Of a stretch of 64,000 nucleotides of DNA, positions 1 to 6,597 are shown piece after piece. Each line of letters starts with the position of its first letter. The stretch's first letter is position 1. The stretch comes from Streptomyces lavendofoliae (GTDB lineage: Bacteria; Actinomycetota; Actinomycetes; Streptomycetales; Streptomycetaceae), in assembly GCF_014649735.1 (NCBI RefSeq), contig NZ_BMTP01000020.1:1-64000 (forward strand), in the 5' to 3' direction. Both the position numbers and the translations under genes were made by a program. The notes below the pieces were generated by a model. That model was not told the DNA's origin. It was given only the letters and a program-made list of their open reading frames with translations, and ran no database searches.

Positions 1-2
1 GT

Positions 3-212
3 AACGAGCCGGTGGCCGCCTACCGGGTGGCCAGCGACGGCACCGAGACCGGCGTGAAGATTGTCGCCTTCCCGGCGCCGTCCAACGCGCCCACTGACAG
101 GCGGGCCGTCGTCAACGGCCGGCCCATGTTCCAGATCACCGCAGGCGGGCTCACCGGCTACTGGGTGCCCGCCTCCGCCGTCACCGTCGACTCCGCACCC
201 GCCGTGGGCTGA
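3..212 (+). CDS. C-terminal fragment of a protein cut by the window edge
   Basis: The reading frame is open from base 3 and ends at a TGA just before the endolysin gene; 69 residues are visible. The end of the protein reads GLTGYWVPASAVTVDS. I do not recognise the family. Its position directly upstream of endolysin and holin-like genes suggests the last tail or structural gene of a phage late operon, which is inference only. An internal GTG at 12 could be a start, but the frame continues upstream and no ribosome-binding site precedes it. Confidence 0.6.
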   Translation, partial: NEPVAAYRVASDGTETGVKIVAFPAPSNAPTDRRAVVNGRPMFQITAGGLTGYWVPASAVTVDSAPAVG

Positions 213-237
213 GCCGCACCATCCCCCTGGAGGACCC

Positions 238-1212
238 ATGGCCTGGTGCCCCTTCGCCACCAGAATGGAACTGCAACCCGAGTCGGACGCCCAGCCCGCG
301 ATCCGGCCGACGCAGTTCATCGTCCACTCGATCATCGCCCCCTGGACCGCGAAGCGGACCTACGAGTACTGGCGCGACTCGACGAACCTTGAGAGCCATT
401 TTGGGCTCGGCTATGCGGGCGACTTGGGCCAGTTCATCGGCACCGAGACCCGCGCCGACGCGAACGCCGCAGCGAACCGGCGGCCGGACGGCACCGGCGC
501 CGTCAGTATCGAGACTGCGTCGAACACCAAGGGCACCGATCCGTGGACCGACGATCAGGTCGAAATGCTCATCCGCCTCGGCGTCTGGCTCCACCAGCGG
601 CACGGCATCCCGCTGCGGATCTGCCGCACCCACGACGACCCCGGATACGGCTACCACCGCCTCCACTCCGCCTGGGCCGTGTCCGGCACCGCCTGCCCCG
701 GCGACGCCCGTGTGCGCCAGTTCCGCGAGGTCGTCTTCCCCGGGATCGTCCGCCGGGCCACCGTCCAGATTCCGCCCCCCAGCGCTCCGACCAGCCCCGC
801 GCCCGAACAGGAGACCGACATGGCAATCGCCAAGGTCGACGAATCGAACCCCGTCGACGTCGACCTCGCCGACAACGAGTGGACCACCCTCGCGTTCACC
901 GACGCCGTCATCCACTCCGGCCCCCGCCAGCTCGTCGGCCCCACCTACGTCCAGCTCACCTTCGCCCCCGGCACTCAGGCCTTCGTGACCGGCCGCTTCA
1001 TCCTCACCAACGTCGACGGCACTGGCGCCTCCGGCTACGGCGATCTCGGCGAGTTCGACGCCCTGCGCCTGCCGCAGTTCCTGCACAACCACGACGTCCC
1101 CGCCGGCAAGACGTTGCGGTTCCAGGTCAAGGCCCGCACCGACAACGGCACCACCAGCAAGCTCACCCATCGGGTCGTCACCGGCGACTACCTGGTGCCG
1201 GCTGGCCAGTAG
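238..1212 (+). CDS. Endolysin, N-acetylmuramoyl-L-alanine amidase (Amidase_2 type)
   Basis: A 324-residue protein with a strong site (GGAGGACCC) just before the ATG. The N-terminal 170 residues look like a zinc amidase of the T7-lysozyme/PGRP fold, which cuts the bond between N-acetylmuramic acid and L-alanine in peptidoglycan. Likely zinc ligands are H30 (QFIVHSII), H143 (YHRLHSAW) and C153 (GTACPGD). A Pro-rich linker at about 178-194 leads to a 130-residue C-terminal domain that may bind the cell wall. No signal peptide is visible, so release probably depends on the holin-like membrane proteins encoded next. Family confidence is high; the role of the C-terminal domain is not known. Confidence 0.88.
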   Translation: MAWCPFATRMELQPESDAQPAIRPTQFIVHSIIAPWTAKRTYEYWRDSTNLESHFGLGYAGDLGQFIGTETRADANAAANRRPDGTGAVSIETASNTKGTDPWTDDQVEMLIRLGVWLHQRHGIPLRICRTHDDPGYGYHRLHSAWAVSGTACPGDARVRQFREVVFPGIVRRATVQIPPPSAPTSPAPEQETDMAIAKVDESNPVDVDLADNEWTTLAFTDAVIHSGPRQLVGPTYVQLTFAPGTQAFVTGRFILTNVDGTGASGYGDLGEFDALRLPQFLHNHDVPAGKTLRFQVKARTDNGTTSKLTHRVVTGDYLVPAGQ

Positions 1213-1285
1213 CCGGGCCATCCCGCCACGAACTCTCCCGGGCCGAGGAAGAAGCCGAAGCCCAGCACACCGAAACGAGAGACAC

Positions 1286-1669
1286 ATGAAGATCTTCGGA
1301 CGTGAACCGGTCGTGATCCTGGCCGCCATCGCCGTCTTCCTCAAGCTGCTGGCCGCCTACGGCATCGAGATCAGCGACACACAGCAGGCCCTCCTCAACA
1401 CCTTCCTGGCCTGCGTCGTCGCGGTCATCTCCGCGGTCGTCCTCAAGACCGGCGCCGTGTACGCGGCCATCCTCCAGCTCTCACAGGCCGCGCTCGCCCT
1501 GTTCCTCGGCTTCGGCCTCGAGATGAGCGCCGAGCAGCAGGCCGGCTGGATGAGCATCGTCGCCGCGGTCCTGGCCGTCGTGGAGCGCCGCGACGTCGAG
1601 GCCCCCGTGCCGTCGACCCGGCTCGAACGGACCAGCGTCGTCAAGACCGGACCGCTGGGCACGGCGTAG
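1286..1669 (+). CDS. Holin-like membrane protein
   Basis: A 127-residue protein preceded by a purine-rich site (ACGAGAG). Hydrophobic stretches lie at roughly 8-27, 37-56, 60-80 and 88-99, followed by a charged tail that starts ERRDVEAP. Small multi-span proteins directly after an endolysin gene are typically actinophage holins, which form the membrane lesion that lets the endolysin reach the wall. The call rests on topology and position, not on a catalytic motif. Confidence 0.65.
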   Translation: MKIFGREPVVILAAIAVFLKLLAAYGIEISDTQQALLNTFLACVVAVISAVVLKTGAVYAAILQLSQAALALFLGFGLEMSAEQQAGWMSIVAAVLAVVERRDVEAPVPSTRLERTSVVKTGPLGTA

Positions 1670-1731
1670 CGAGGTGAGCCAAGCACCAACCCTCGGGCAG
1701 CCCTTCTTACCGCGACCCGCAGGAGGCGACC

Positions 1732-2052
1732 ATGGGCGGTGACGTGCTCGGACTCCCGGTGGCCGCCGCAGGTCCCACCACTCTCATCGCCCTGGTCGTG
1801 ATGCTGATCCTGACCGGGCGCCTGGTGCCCCGCCGCACCCTGGATGACATGCGGGAGGAGCGGGACACCTGGCGCGCGGCCCACAGCGAATCGGAGAAGG
1901 CGCGGCAAGCCGAGCGGGAGCAAGTCGGCGAGCTCCTGGAGATGGCCCGGCTCGGCAACCAGGTGCTGAACTCGTTGCCCCGCCCGCCGGTCCAGCGGGG
2001 GGAGGTGACGCCAGATGATCGGGTGGATCAAGCGACTGGCCCGCCAAGGTAA
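1732..2052 (+). CDS. Single-span membrane protein with coiled coil (lysis cassette)
   Basis: A 106-residue protein with an AGGAGGCGACC site before the ATG. One transmembrane helix (about residues 15-32) is followed by a highly charged helical segment (about 35-75, many E, R and K) that probably forms a coiled coil. This architecture occurs in auxiliary holins or Rz-like accessory proteins of phage lysis cassettes, and the neighbours agree. The 3' end overlaps the next gene by 38 bases. Confidence 0.6.
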   Translation: MGGDVLGLPVAAAGPTTLIALVVMLILTGRLVPRRTLDDMREERDTWRAAHSESEKARQAEREQVGELLEMARLGNQVLNSLPRPPVQRGEVTPDDRVDQATGPPR

Positions 2053-2230
2053 GCCCACCCCCGGGCAGCGCGCGGCCGAGGGCGCTCTAGAGCGGGCCAT
2101 CTCCGCGCGCGAAGAGGCGGAGAAGCGCCGGCCGATGGTGCTGGCGCAGGCGGCGAGGATCCGGCGTGAGCGCGAGGCGAACCATTTCGCGAGCCGGATC
2201 CGGATGGCGCTGGAAGGAGAAGTGCCGTGA
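2015..2230 (+). CDS. Small basic helical protein
   Basis: A 71-residue protein starting MIGWIKRL, rich in Arg and Glu and probably all helical. It overlaps the upstream gene by 38 bases and touches the next start, so it belongs to the same transcript. Similar short basic proteins follow holins in actinophages (a DUF7620-like appearance), but I cannot assign a function. Confidence 0.55.
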   Translation: MIGWIKRLARQGKPTPGQRAAEGALERAISAREEAEKRRPMVLAQAARIRREREANHFASRIRMALEGEVP

Positions 2231-2550
2231 TGCAGGAGTGGAGCATCGACATGTGGCTGAACGTGACCGTGTCGGCAGTCGCGGCGCTCGCGTGTGCCGT
2301 TTTCGTGGTGGTGTACCACTGGCGGGCGCCCTGGTGGCGCTCGGACACCGGGCGGAACCTGATGGCCGCCGGGGCAGCCTTCGGGGCCCTGTTCCTCTAC
2401 ACCGTGCTCATCAGCCTGTGGCCGACCGGGTGCCCGGCGGCGGTTCTGCGACTGGTCCGCACGGTCGTCGTGCTCGCCATCGCGCTGCTGATGGTGCAGC
2501 GCACCAGGATGGTCATCAAGGCCCAGAAACACAGTCGAACTGGAGTGTGA
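2227..2550 (+). CDS. Three-span membrane protein of the lysis region
   Basis: A 107-residue protein starting at GTG (or the ATG one codon later), overlapping the preceding stop and preceded by GGAAGGAGAAG. Hydrophobic segments lie at about 12-32, 46-66 and 74-91, with basic residues between. The topology fits a second holin or antiholin. Nothing in the sequence separates those options. Confidence 0.6.
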   Translation: MMQEWSIDMWLNVTVSAVAALACAVFVVVYHWRAPWWRSDTGRNLMAAGAAFGALFLYTVLISLWPTGCPAAVLRLVRTVVVLAIALLMVQRTRMVIKAQKHSRTGV

Positions 2551-2708
2551 CCGTGGGCGAGATGCCGTCAGACCGACCAGCTGTCCGTCGCCTTGACGAA
2601 GGCGCCGCCGACCTCGAGACCCAGGTGGACCTCGGCTGGCAGGAGCCACCTCCGCAACCCCCGGCCGACGGGCCCGAAGCCGATCAGACGTCTCCGACTC
2701 CGCTGTGA
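2547..2708 (+). CDS. Short acidic, Pro-rich protein at the end of the lysis operon
   Basis: A 53-codon frame whose GTG overlaps the preceding TGA (GTGA) and which ends two bases before a strong terminator. The product is acidic and rich in proline in its C-terminal third. Its position argues that it is translated; no family is recognised. Confidence 0.45.
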   Translation: MTVGEMPSDRPAVRRLDEGAADLETQVDLGWQEPPPQPPADGPEADQTSPTPL

Positions 2709-2710
2709 CT

Positions 2711-2736
2711 GGCCTGTCCCCTACGGGGGACAGGCC
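2711..2736 (+). terminator. Intrinsic terminator of the lysis operon
   Basis: Perfect 11-bp stem (GGCCTGTCCCC / GGGGACAGGCC) with a 4-base loop, followed by CTTCTTTC, immediately after the last gene of the rightward run. Confidence 0.85.
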
Positions 2737-2763
2737 CTTCTTTCATGCCCTGACCTGCGTCTT

Positions 2764-2795
2764 TGTCCAATAGAAATCCACACTAAATAACCCGA
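2764..2795 (+). repeat. AT-rich 32-bp repeat, copy 1
   Basis: This stretch (core AATCCACACTAAATAACCC) is unusually AT-rich for the window. It is present in reverse complement at 14755-14786 with 31 of 32 matches. It lies in a non-coding gap after the lysis terminator. It may be a recombination site, a protein-binding site or a remnant of the mini-element at 14.7 kb. Confidence 0.8.
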
Positions 2796-2819
2796 TCATG
2801 CGAACCTGTCCGCTCCGCT

Positions 2820-3098
2820 CTACGGCGCGACCCGGCCGTTCGTGTTGAACGCCTCCTGCGTCAGCGGCATCAGCCGGGCCCAGTGGGCTTCCATCTGCTC
2901 GCCGACCATCTCGATCTCCCGCTAGTTGATCAGCCCCATGTCGCGGGCCGCGAGCTTGTCCTCGTCCCGCTCGTCCGGGATGTTCTGTGCCTGCTCGCCG
3001 GCGGTGGAGACGCGGGCGGCCCACAGGACGTCGGTGTCGGCGGCGGTGTGCTTGACCAGGTCGACGGTGACGTCGGAGCGCAGTTCGATGTCGGTCAC
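2820..3098 (-). pseudogene. thyX: thyX pseudogene (flavin-dependent thymidylate synthase), internally deleted
   Basis: Read leftward from GTG at 3098 (preceded by GAGGACC), the frame begins VTDIELRSDVTVDLVKHTAA and continues LWAARVSTAGEQ, which is the N-terminus of actinobacterial ThyX. After GLIN it meets TAG (2922-2924) and resumes in the same frame with REIEMVGEQMEAHW...NGRVAP, the ThyX C-terminus. About 150 central residues, including the RHRxxS signature and most FAD and dUMP contacts, are missing. The product cannot be a working thymidylate synthase. A short frame upstream ending in PRREDQP overlaps its start and may be another remnant. ThyX genes are common in actinophages. Confidence 0.85.
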
Positions 3099-3185
3099 GG
3101 CTGGTCCTCACGGCGCGGGAAGGTGGTGACGATGTCGATGATGTCCCGGATCCCGCTCCGTGTTGCCCCTGCTCGGGCATGAGCA

Positions 3186-3214
3186 GGGCCCGCCACCGGT
3201 GTGGTGGCGGGCCC
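3186..3214 (-). terminator. Strong hairpin between the membrane gene and the thyX remnant
   Basis: Perfect 11-bp stem GGGCCCGCCAC / GTGGCGGGCCC with a 6-base loop, 25 bases past the stop of the leftward gene at 3239. There is no clear T-run, so termination efficiency is uncertain. Confidence 0.6.
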
Positions 3215-3238
3215 CTGGTACTGCGCTGTGCGGGGTGT

Positions 3239-3451
3239 TCAGAAGCGGTTCTCGGCCCAGAGGATCAGGAGGCTGACGGCGCCGCTGCCGACGCCGTAGA
3301 CGATGCCCTGGGCCAGGTGGACGTGGAGACGGTGCTCCCGCCTGGGGATCCACCGGGAAGTGTGGACACGCCGCCAGAGTTCTCGCAGGTGACGGAGCAG
3401 ACGGGACGGCCGCCTGTCCTCGCCCCAGGAATCCTTGGTACGGTGTTTCAC
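3239..3451 (-). CDS. Small single-span membrane protein
   Basis: A 70-residue protein from GTG with an AGGGAG site nine bases upstream. The first 45 residues are strongly basic (RRPSRLLRHLRELWRR), and one hydrophobic helix follows at about 47-66. The family is unknown. The start codon overlaps a sequence nearly identical to the chromosomal parS consensus (3445-3458), so that site sits at the 5' end of the gene. Confidence 0.5.
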   Translation of the reverse strand: MKHRTKDSWGEDRRPSRLLRHLRELWRRVHTSRWIPRREHRLHVHLAQGIVYGVGSGAVSLLILWAENRF

Positions 3452-3458
3452 GCGAAAC
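3445..3458. promoter_or_regulatory. Chromosomal-type parS-like sequence
   Basis: The sequence GTTTCACGCGAAAC differs by one base from the Streptomyces and general bacterial parS consensus GTTTCACGTGAAAC. It is distinct from the TATTACG-type palindromes beside the parAB genes of this element. Whether host ParB binds it cannot be decided from sequence. Confidence 0.5.
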
Positions 3459-3640
3459 AACTCCCTACTTACGTGTGGGTGGGTTGGCAACGCAGGGAGC
3501 CCTCCCGACCAGTGGCCTGGAAACCGTCGTCGGGGTTGCAGGGCTCCTTCTGCGTTGCCGGACAGTCTACTGGTGCTCGGCACCAACACCGTTCGCGAGA
3601 CCACAACTTGTGGGTGGCTGGGTACGACGGTGGTCATGCA

Positions 3641-3674
3641 ACGGAACGCATCGGCACGCCACGGAACGCTTCGG
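3641..3674 (+). repeat. Two 14-bp direct repeats upstream of the HIT gene
   Basis: ACGGAACGCATCGG (3641-3654) and ACGGAACGCTTCGG (3661-3674) are 13/14 identical and spaced 20 bp apart, so they sit on the same face of the helix. A partial third copy (CGGAACGGA) follows. They lie about 110 bp before the HIT gene and could be operator sites. Confidence 0.5.
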
Positions 3675-3785
3675 AACGGACTCGCGGTCCACGAAAGTGA
3701 CAGGCATCACAGACGCCTCGTTCTGGCGTGATCGGCGGGTCTGATCCAGGGGATTGGTAGCGGGCATGGGGCGTACGCTCGCCGC

Positions 3786-4145
3786 ATGACGTCTTCGGAC
3801 CCGTGTGTGTTCTGCGAGATCGTCGCCGGGCGGGCGCCGGCCACCGTCGTGCGCGAGTGGGACGACGCGCTGGCTCTGGTTCCGCTCGGCCCGGTCGTCG
3901 ACGGCCACACTCTCGTCATCCCCAAGCAGCACGTCGCGGACTTCGGTGAGGACCCGGAGGTGTCGGCGGCCGCGATGCGGCGCGCGGCGGAACTCGCTGC
4001 CGGCGACCGGCCGATGAACGTCATCACCTCGCGGGGCAGGGCGGCGACCCAGTCGGTGTTCCACCTTCACCTGCACCTGGTCCCGCGGGCGGAGAACGAC
4101 GGTCTGGCGTTGCCCTGGTACAGCGGGCATGGGCGTCGGCGGTGA
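3786..4145 (+). CDS. HIT family nucleotide-binding hydrolase
   Basis: A 119-residue protein with the defining histidine triad HLHLHL (H93, H95, H97), the usual site of nucleotidyl-histidine chemistry. An N-terminal CVFCEI (C7, C10) resembles the zinc-binding pair of many bacterial HIT proteins. The family hydrolyses or transfers nucleoside monophosphates from dinucleotides or adenylated compounds; the substrate here is unknown. Length is normal. The gene stands alone with a TACGCT -10-like box just before the start. It may be cargo acquired from a host. Confidence 0.85.
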   Translation: MTSSDPCVFCEIVAGRAPATVVREWDDALALVPLGPVVDGHTLVIPKQHVADFGEDPEVSAAAMRRAAELAAGDRPMNVITSRGRAATQSVFHLHLHLVPRAENDGLALPWYSGHGRRR

Positions 4146-4179
4146 AATGGGTGTCGCGCTTAGGATCGTTTCTGGGGAT

Positions 4180-4203
4180 CCGCATAACGTGTGTGTTACG
4201 CGG
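4180..4203. promoter_or_regulatory. Inverted repeat downstream of a -10-like box
   Basis: CCGCATAAC and GTTACGCGG form 9-bp arms with one mismatch, six bases apart. A canonical Streptomyces -10 (TAGGAT, 4161-4166) lies just upstream. The same GCTTAGGATCG string recurs at 4721, and CGCATAACGTG recurs at about 4558. The layout suits an operator placed after a promoter, controlling the gene at 4286. Confidence 0.4.
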
Positions 4204-4285
4204 ACCGATCCCCGATTGAAGATCTCGGTAACATGCCGAACCGCAGCTGGGTGACTGGAGCGGAGCACTGGTCGTTGCGCAGGGC

Positions 4286-4564
4286 ATGACCGCCAAAATC
4301 ACGCCTCCCGCTGCTGCGTTGCTCGGTGCGGGCCATCGCTGGTACGGCTTCCTCCAGCAGCGCTTCGAGGAAGCCGGCCGGATGCCGAAGTATCACCGGA
4401 TGCTCGGTGAGACCTACGGTCGGTTCGTCGTACACGCCGAACACGGGGACCGGGTTGCCATGGACTACCTGGAGTGGATGCGCGTTGAAGCTCAGCAGTT
4501 CGACGGCCACCCGGACTTTCCTGGACGTCGAGGCACGCAGAATCGCCCTGGGGCAAGCGCATAA
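4286..4564 (+). CDS. Protein of unknown function
   Basis: A 92-residue soluble protein beginning MTAKITPPAA, probably mainly helical, with aromatic residues in RWYGFLQQRF and DYLEWMR. The start is preceded by GCGCAGGGC, a weak site. No known motif is visible. An inverted repeat and a -10-like TAGGAT lie upstream, suggesting its own regulated promoter. Confidence 0.5.
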   Translation: MTAKITPPAAALLGAGHRWYGFLQQRFEEAGRMPKYHRMLGETYGRFVVHAEHGDRVAMDYLEWMRVEAQQFDGHPDFPGRRGTQNRPGASA

Positions 4565-4825
4565 CGTGTTCGGGGACGACGCGGTGGCGCTGCGTGTTCG
4601 GCGCTGCGGAGGGTTCCCCGAGTGATCACCCTCGTATAATTTCCCTCATACCGGACTAGTTCACCCAGACTGGACGCCTGTCGAGGCGTCAAGAGCGATC
4701 GGGTCGCGCGAGGGGTCGGAGCTTAGGATCGCTCCTGACGAAGAATCGAACTGTTCGACCAAGTGCCCCTGGCGGATGCCGCGTCGGGGGCATCATCACG
4801 TCTGGCTCCAGATAATGTTCCTTCT
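4565..4825. other. Intergenic region with promoter-like elements
   Basis: No gene is seen in these 260 bases. They are less GC-rich than their surroundings and contain TATAAT inside TCGTATAATTT (about 4634) and a second TAGGAT box at 4724-4729. These are candidate promoters for the coupled operon that starts at 4826. Confidence 0.4.
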
Positions 4826-5215
4826 ATGGAGCCATCATCGCTGAACATGAAACTGGCCTTCCTGCGTGCTCAACTCGCCGGAGACGAGCGGACAGCGCGC
4901 AGGGTGAAGAGCATCTGGCGGCAGGTCGGCGACACCGGCGTCATCATCGCTTCCGATGGGAAACGTGCGGAGGAGTGCGCCAACGGCAACTGGGCTGGCA
5001 TCGCGGAGCACATCGTCCGGCATGATCCGGAGCAGGTGCTGTCCGTGGTCAAGGCCAAGCGGCGGACGTTGGAACGCCATGCCCAGTGCGGCACAGGCCG
5101 AGGCCACTGCGACGACGGCGGCCATGCCCACGCCGACGGAGGGTGCCCGGATCTCGACGACCTGCTCCTGGCGTACGCCGATCGGCTGGGCTTCGAGGAC
5201 GAGTGGCGGCCATGA
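4826..5215 (+). CDS. DUF6221-like protein
   Basis: A 129-residue protein. The N-terminus MKLAFLRAQLAGDERTARRV, the central HIVRHDPEQVLSVVKAKRR and the C-terminal LLLAYADRLGFEDEWRP match the layout of DUF6221 proteins, which are frequent in Streptomyces plasmids and phages and have no established function. A HAQCGTGRGHCDDGGHAH segment is rich in His and Cys and may bind metal. The ATG at 4826 was chosen over an upstream ATG because the family begins near it. The stop overlaps the next start (ATGA). Confidence 0.7.
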   Translation: MEPSSLNMKLAFLRAQLAGDERTARRVKSIWRQVGDTGVIIASDGKRAEECANGNWAGIAEHIVRHDPEQVLSVVKAKRRTLERHAQCGTGRGHCDDGGHAHADGGCPDLDDLLLAYADRLGFEDEWRP

Positions 5216-5463
5216 GCCCGGAGGACGAGGCGACCGCGCATCTGCTGGTGACCGCGGCCTTCCACGACGCCGCAGCCCGCGCCGACGAGCAGGGGGACCC
5301 GAGCATCGGGGACTTCTCCCGGGCCGTCCTGCGGCAGTTCGAGGAGCACCAGCACCTGGAGGGCGCCCTGTACGCGGTCGTCATGAGGTACGCCCAGGAG
5401 CACGCCTCACCCGAGGATGTGGCTGCGCTGCGGCGCTGGATGGGTGAGGTGACCGGGTCGTGA
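5212..5463 (+). CDS. Small acidic helical protein, coupled to the recombinase gene
   Basis: An 83-residue protein starting MSPEDEATAH. It overlaps its neighbours on both sides by 4 bases (ATGA and GTGA), so it is translated together with the DUF6221-like gene and the recombinase. It is helical and acidic with no recognised motif. Being coupled to a recombinase it might be an accessory or directionality factor, but nothing in the sequence shows DNA binding. Confidence 0.6.
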   Translation: MSPEDEATAHLLVTAAFHDAAARADEQGDPSIGDFSRAVLRQFEEHQHLEGALYAVVMRYAQEHASPEDVAALRRWMGEVTGS

Positions 5464-6587
5464 ACGAGGACGGCACGGAGGTGGTGGAGGCGGAGCTGGT
5501 CGAGGACGAGCGGCTCCCCGCCACCGGCAAGGGCGCGGCTCTCGTTCGGCCGGACGCCAAGAACGACCCGGATGCCTGGCTCCCGGAGGAGGTCCGGGAG
5601 GACATTGAGGCGGGCATCGCCGCGTCCACGAGCACGGCCTATCAGCGGGACTTCGCCGAGTACACCGCGTGGTGCCGTACCGTCGGCCGGCGCGCCATGC
5701 CGGCGGCGCCCCAGACGGTCTCCCACTACATCTCTCATCTGACCCGCACTCCGCGACCGCGCACCGGGCGGCCGTATAGCCCGTCGACCATGGAGCGGAT
5801 CATCGCGTCCATCCGCACGATGCACAGCGCGGCCGGGGTGCAGCCGCCGGAGACGAAGGGTGCCCGGAAGGTCGTTGCCGGGTACCGGCGGAAGCTGTCC
5901 GCGGCGGACTCCGCGCAGGCCCGTGCGCGTAAGACGTCGCCCGCGGTTCCGGCGGTGCTGCAGAAGGCGCTGTCCGTGGTGGACCGCACGACGCTGAAGG
6001 GGAAGCGGGACGCGGCGATCCTGCTGCTGGGCTTCGCCTGCGCGGCGCGCGCTGTCGAGCTGACCTTGCTGAACGTGGAGTCGGTCACCGAACCTGCGGA
6101 GCTTCAGGGTGTGGGGATTCGGGTGCGGATCTACCGGGTGAAGAACAAGAAGTGGCAGAACGTCACGGTGAAGTACGGCTCGGCGCCACAGACGTGCCCG
6201 GTGGCTGCGACCCGCGAGTACCTGGAGGCCCTGGCCGGCCAGGAGCATACGAGCGGGCCGCTGTTCATGCGCATCGACCGGTGGGGCTACCTCAATCCGC
6301 CCATCTACCGCGGCGGTGTCCAGGTCGGCGATCCGACCGGCCGGGTGACCGTGGACGCCATCTCCGACGTCGTGGAGCTGTCCATGGCTGCCGTGGGCAT
6401 GAGTGGCCGGTGGCGCTCCCACTCGTTGCGCCGAGGGTTCGCTACGGCTGCCCTCATGGCGAAGGCCGACCCCATCCATACCAGCAGGCATGGAGGATGG
6501 GCCGACGGGTCCAAGGCTTTCCAGGGGTACGTGGAGGAAGCCGACGGCCTGGACGAGCGGAACCCGCTCACGAACATCGGGCTGTAG
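5460..6587 (+). CDS. Tyrosine recombinase (site-specific integrase)
   Basis: A 375-residue protein starting at GTG within the preceding stop. A SAM-like core-binding domain (about 50-145) is followed by the catalytic domain. All hallmark residues are visible: R197 (ACAARAVEL), a lysine near 228-231, H321-x-x-R324 (HSLRRGF), H344 (RHGGW) and the nucleophile Y357 (QGYVEE). It should cut and rejoin DNA at specific sites through a 3'-phosphotyrosine link. No attachment site or tRNA gene is obvious next to it. The second recombinase-like gene follows within 11 bases, and candidate substrates are the inverted repeats at 2.8 and 14.7 kb. Function is confident, target unknown. Confidence 0.9.
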   Translation: MNEDGTEVVEAELVEDERLPATGKGAALVRPDAKNDPDAWLPEEVREDIEAGIAASTSTAYQRDFAEYTAWCRTVGRRAMPAAPQTVSHYISHLTRTPRPRTGRPYSPSTMERIIASIRTMHSAAGVQPPETKGARKVVAGYRRKLSAADSAQARARKTSPAVPAVLQKALSVVDRTTLKGKRDAAILLLGFACAARAVELTLLNVESVTEPAELQGVGIRVRIYRVKNKKWQNVTVKYGSAPQTCPVAATREYLEALAGQEHTSGPLFMRIDRWGYLNPPIYRGGVQVGDPTGRVTVDAISDVVELSMAAVGMSGRWRSHSLRRGFATAALMAKADPIHTSRHGGWADGSKAFQGYVEEADGLDERNPLTNIGL

Positions 6588-6597
6588 GAGGACCAGG

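Noticed and set aside
181-1344. Long leftward open frame opposite the endolysin
   Set aside because: Gly/Ala/Val-rich mirror of the real gene caused by high GC; no ribosome site, and the rightward gene has clear domain motifs.
2820-3098. Functional thymidylate synthase
   Set aside because: The in-frame TAG and loss of the RHRxxS region rule out activity.
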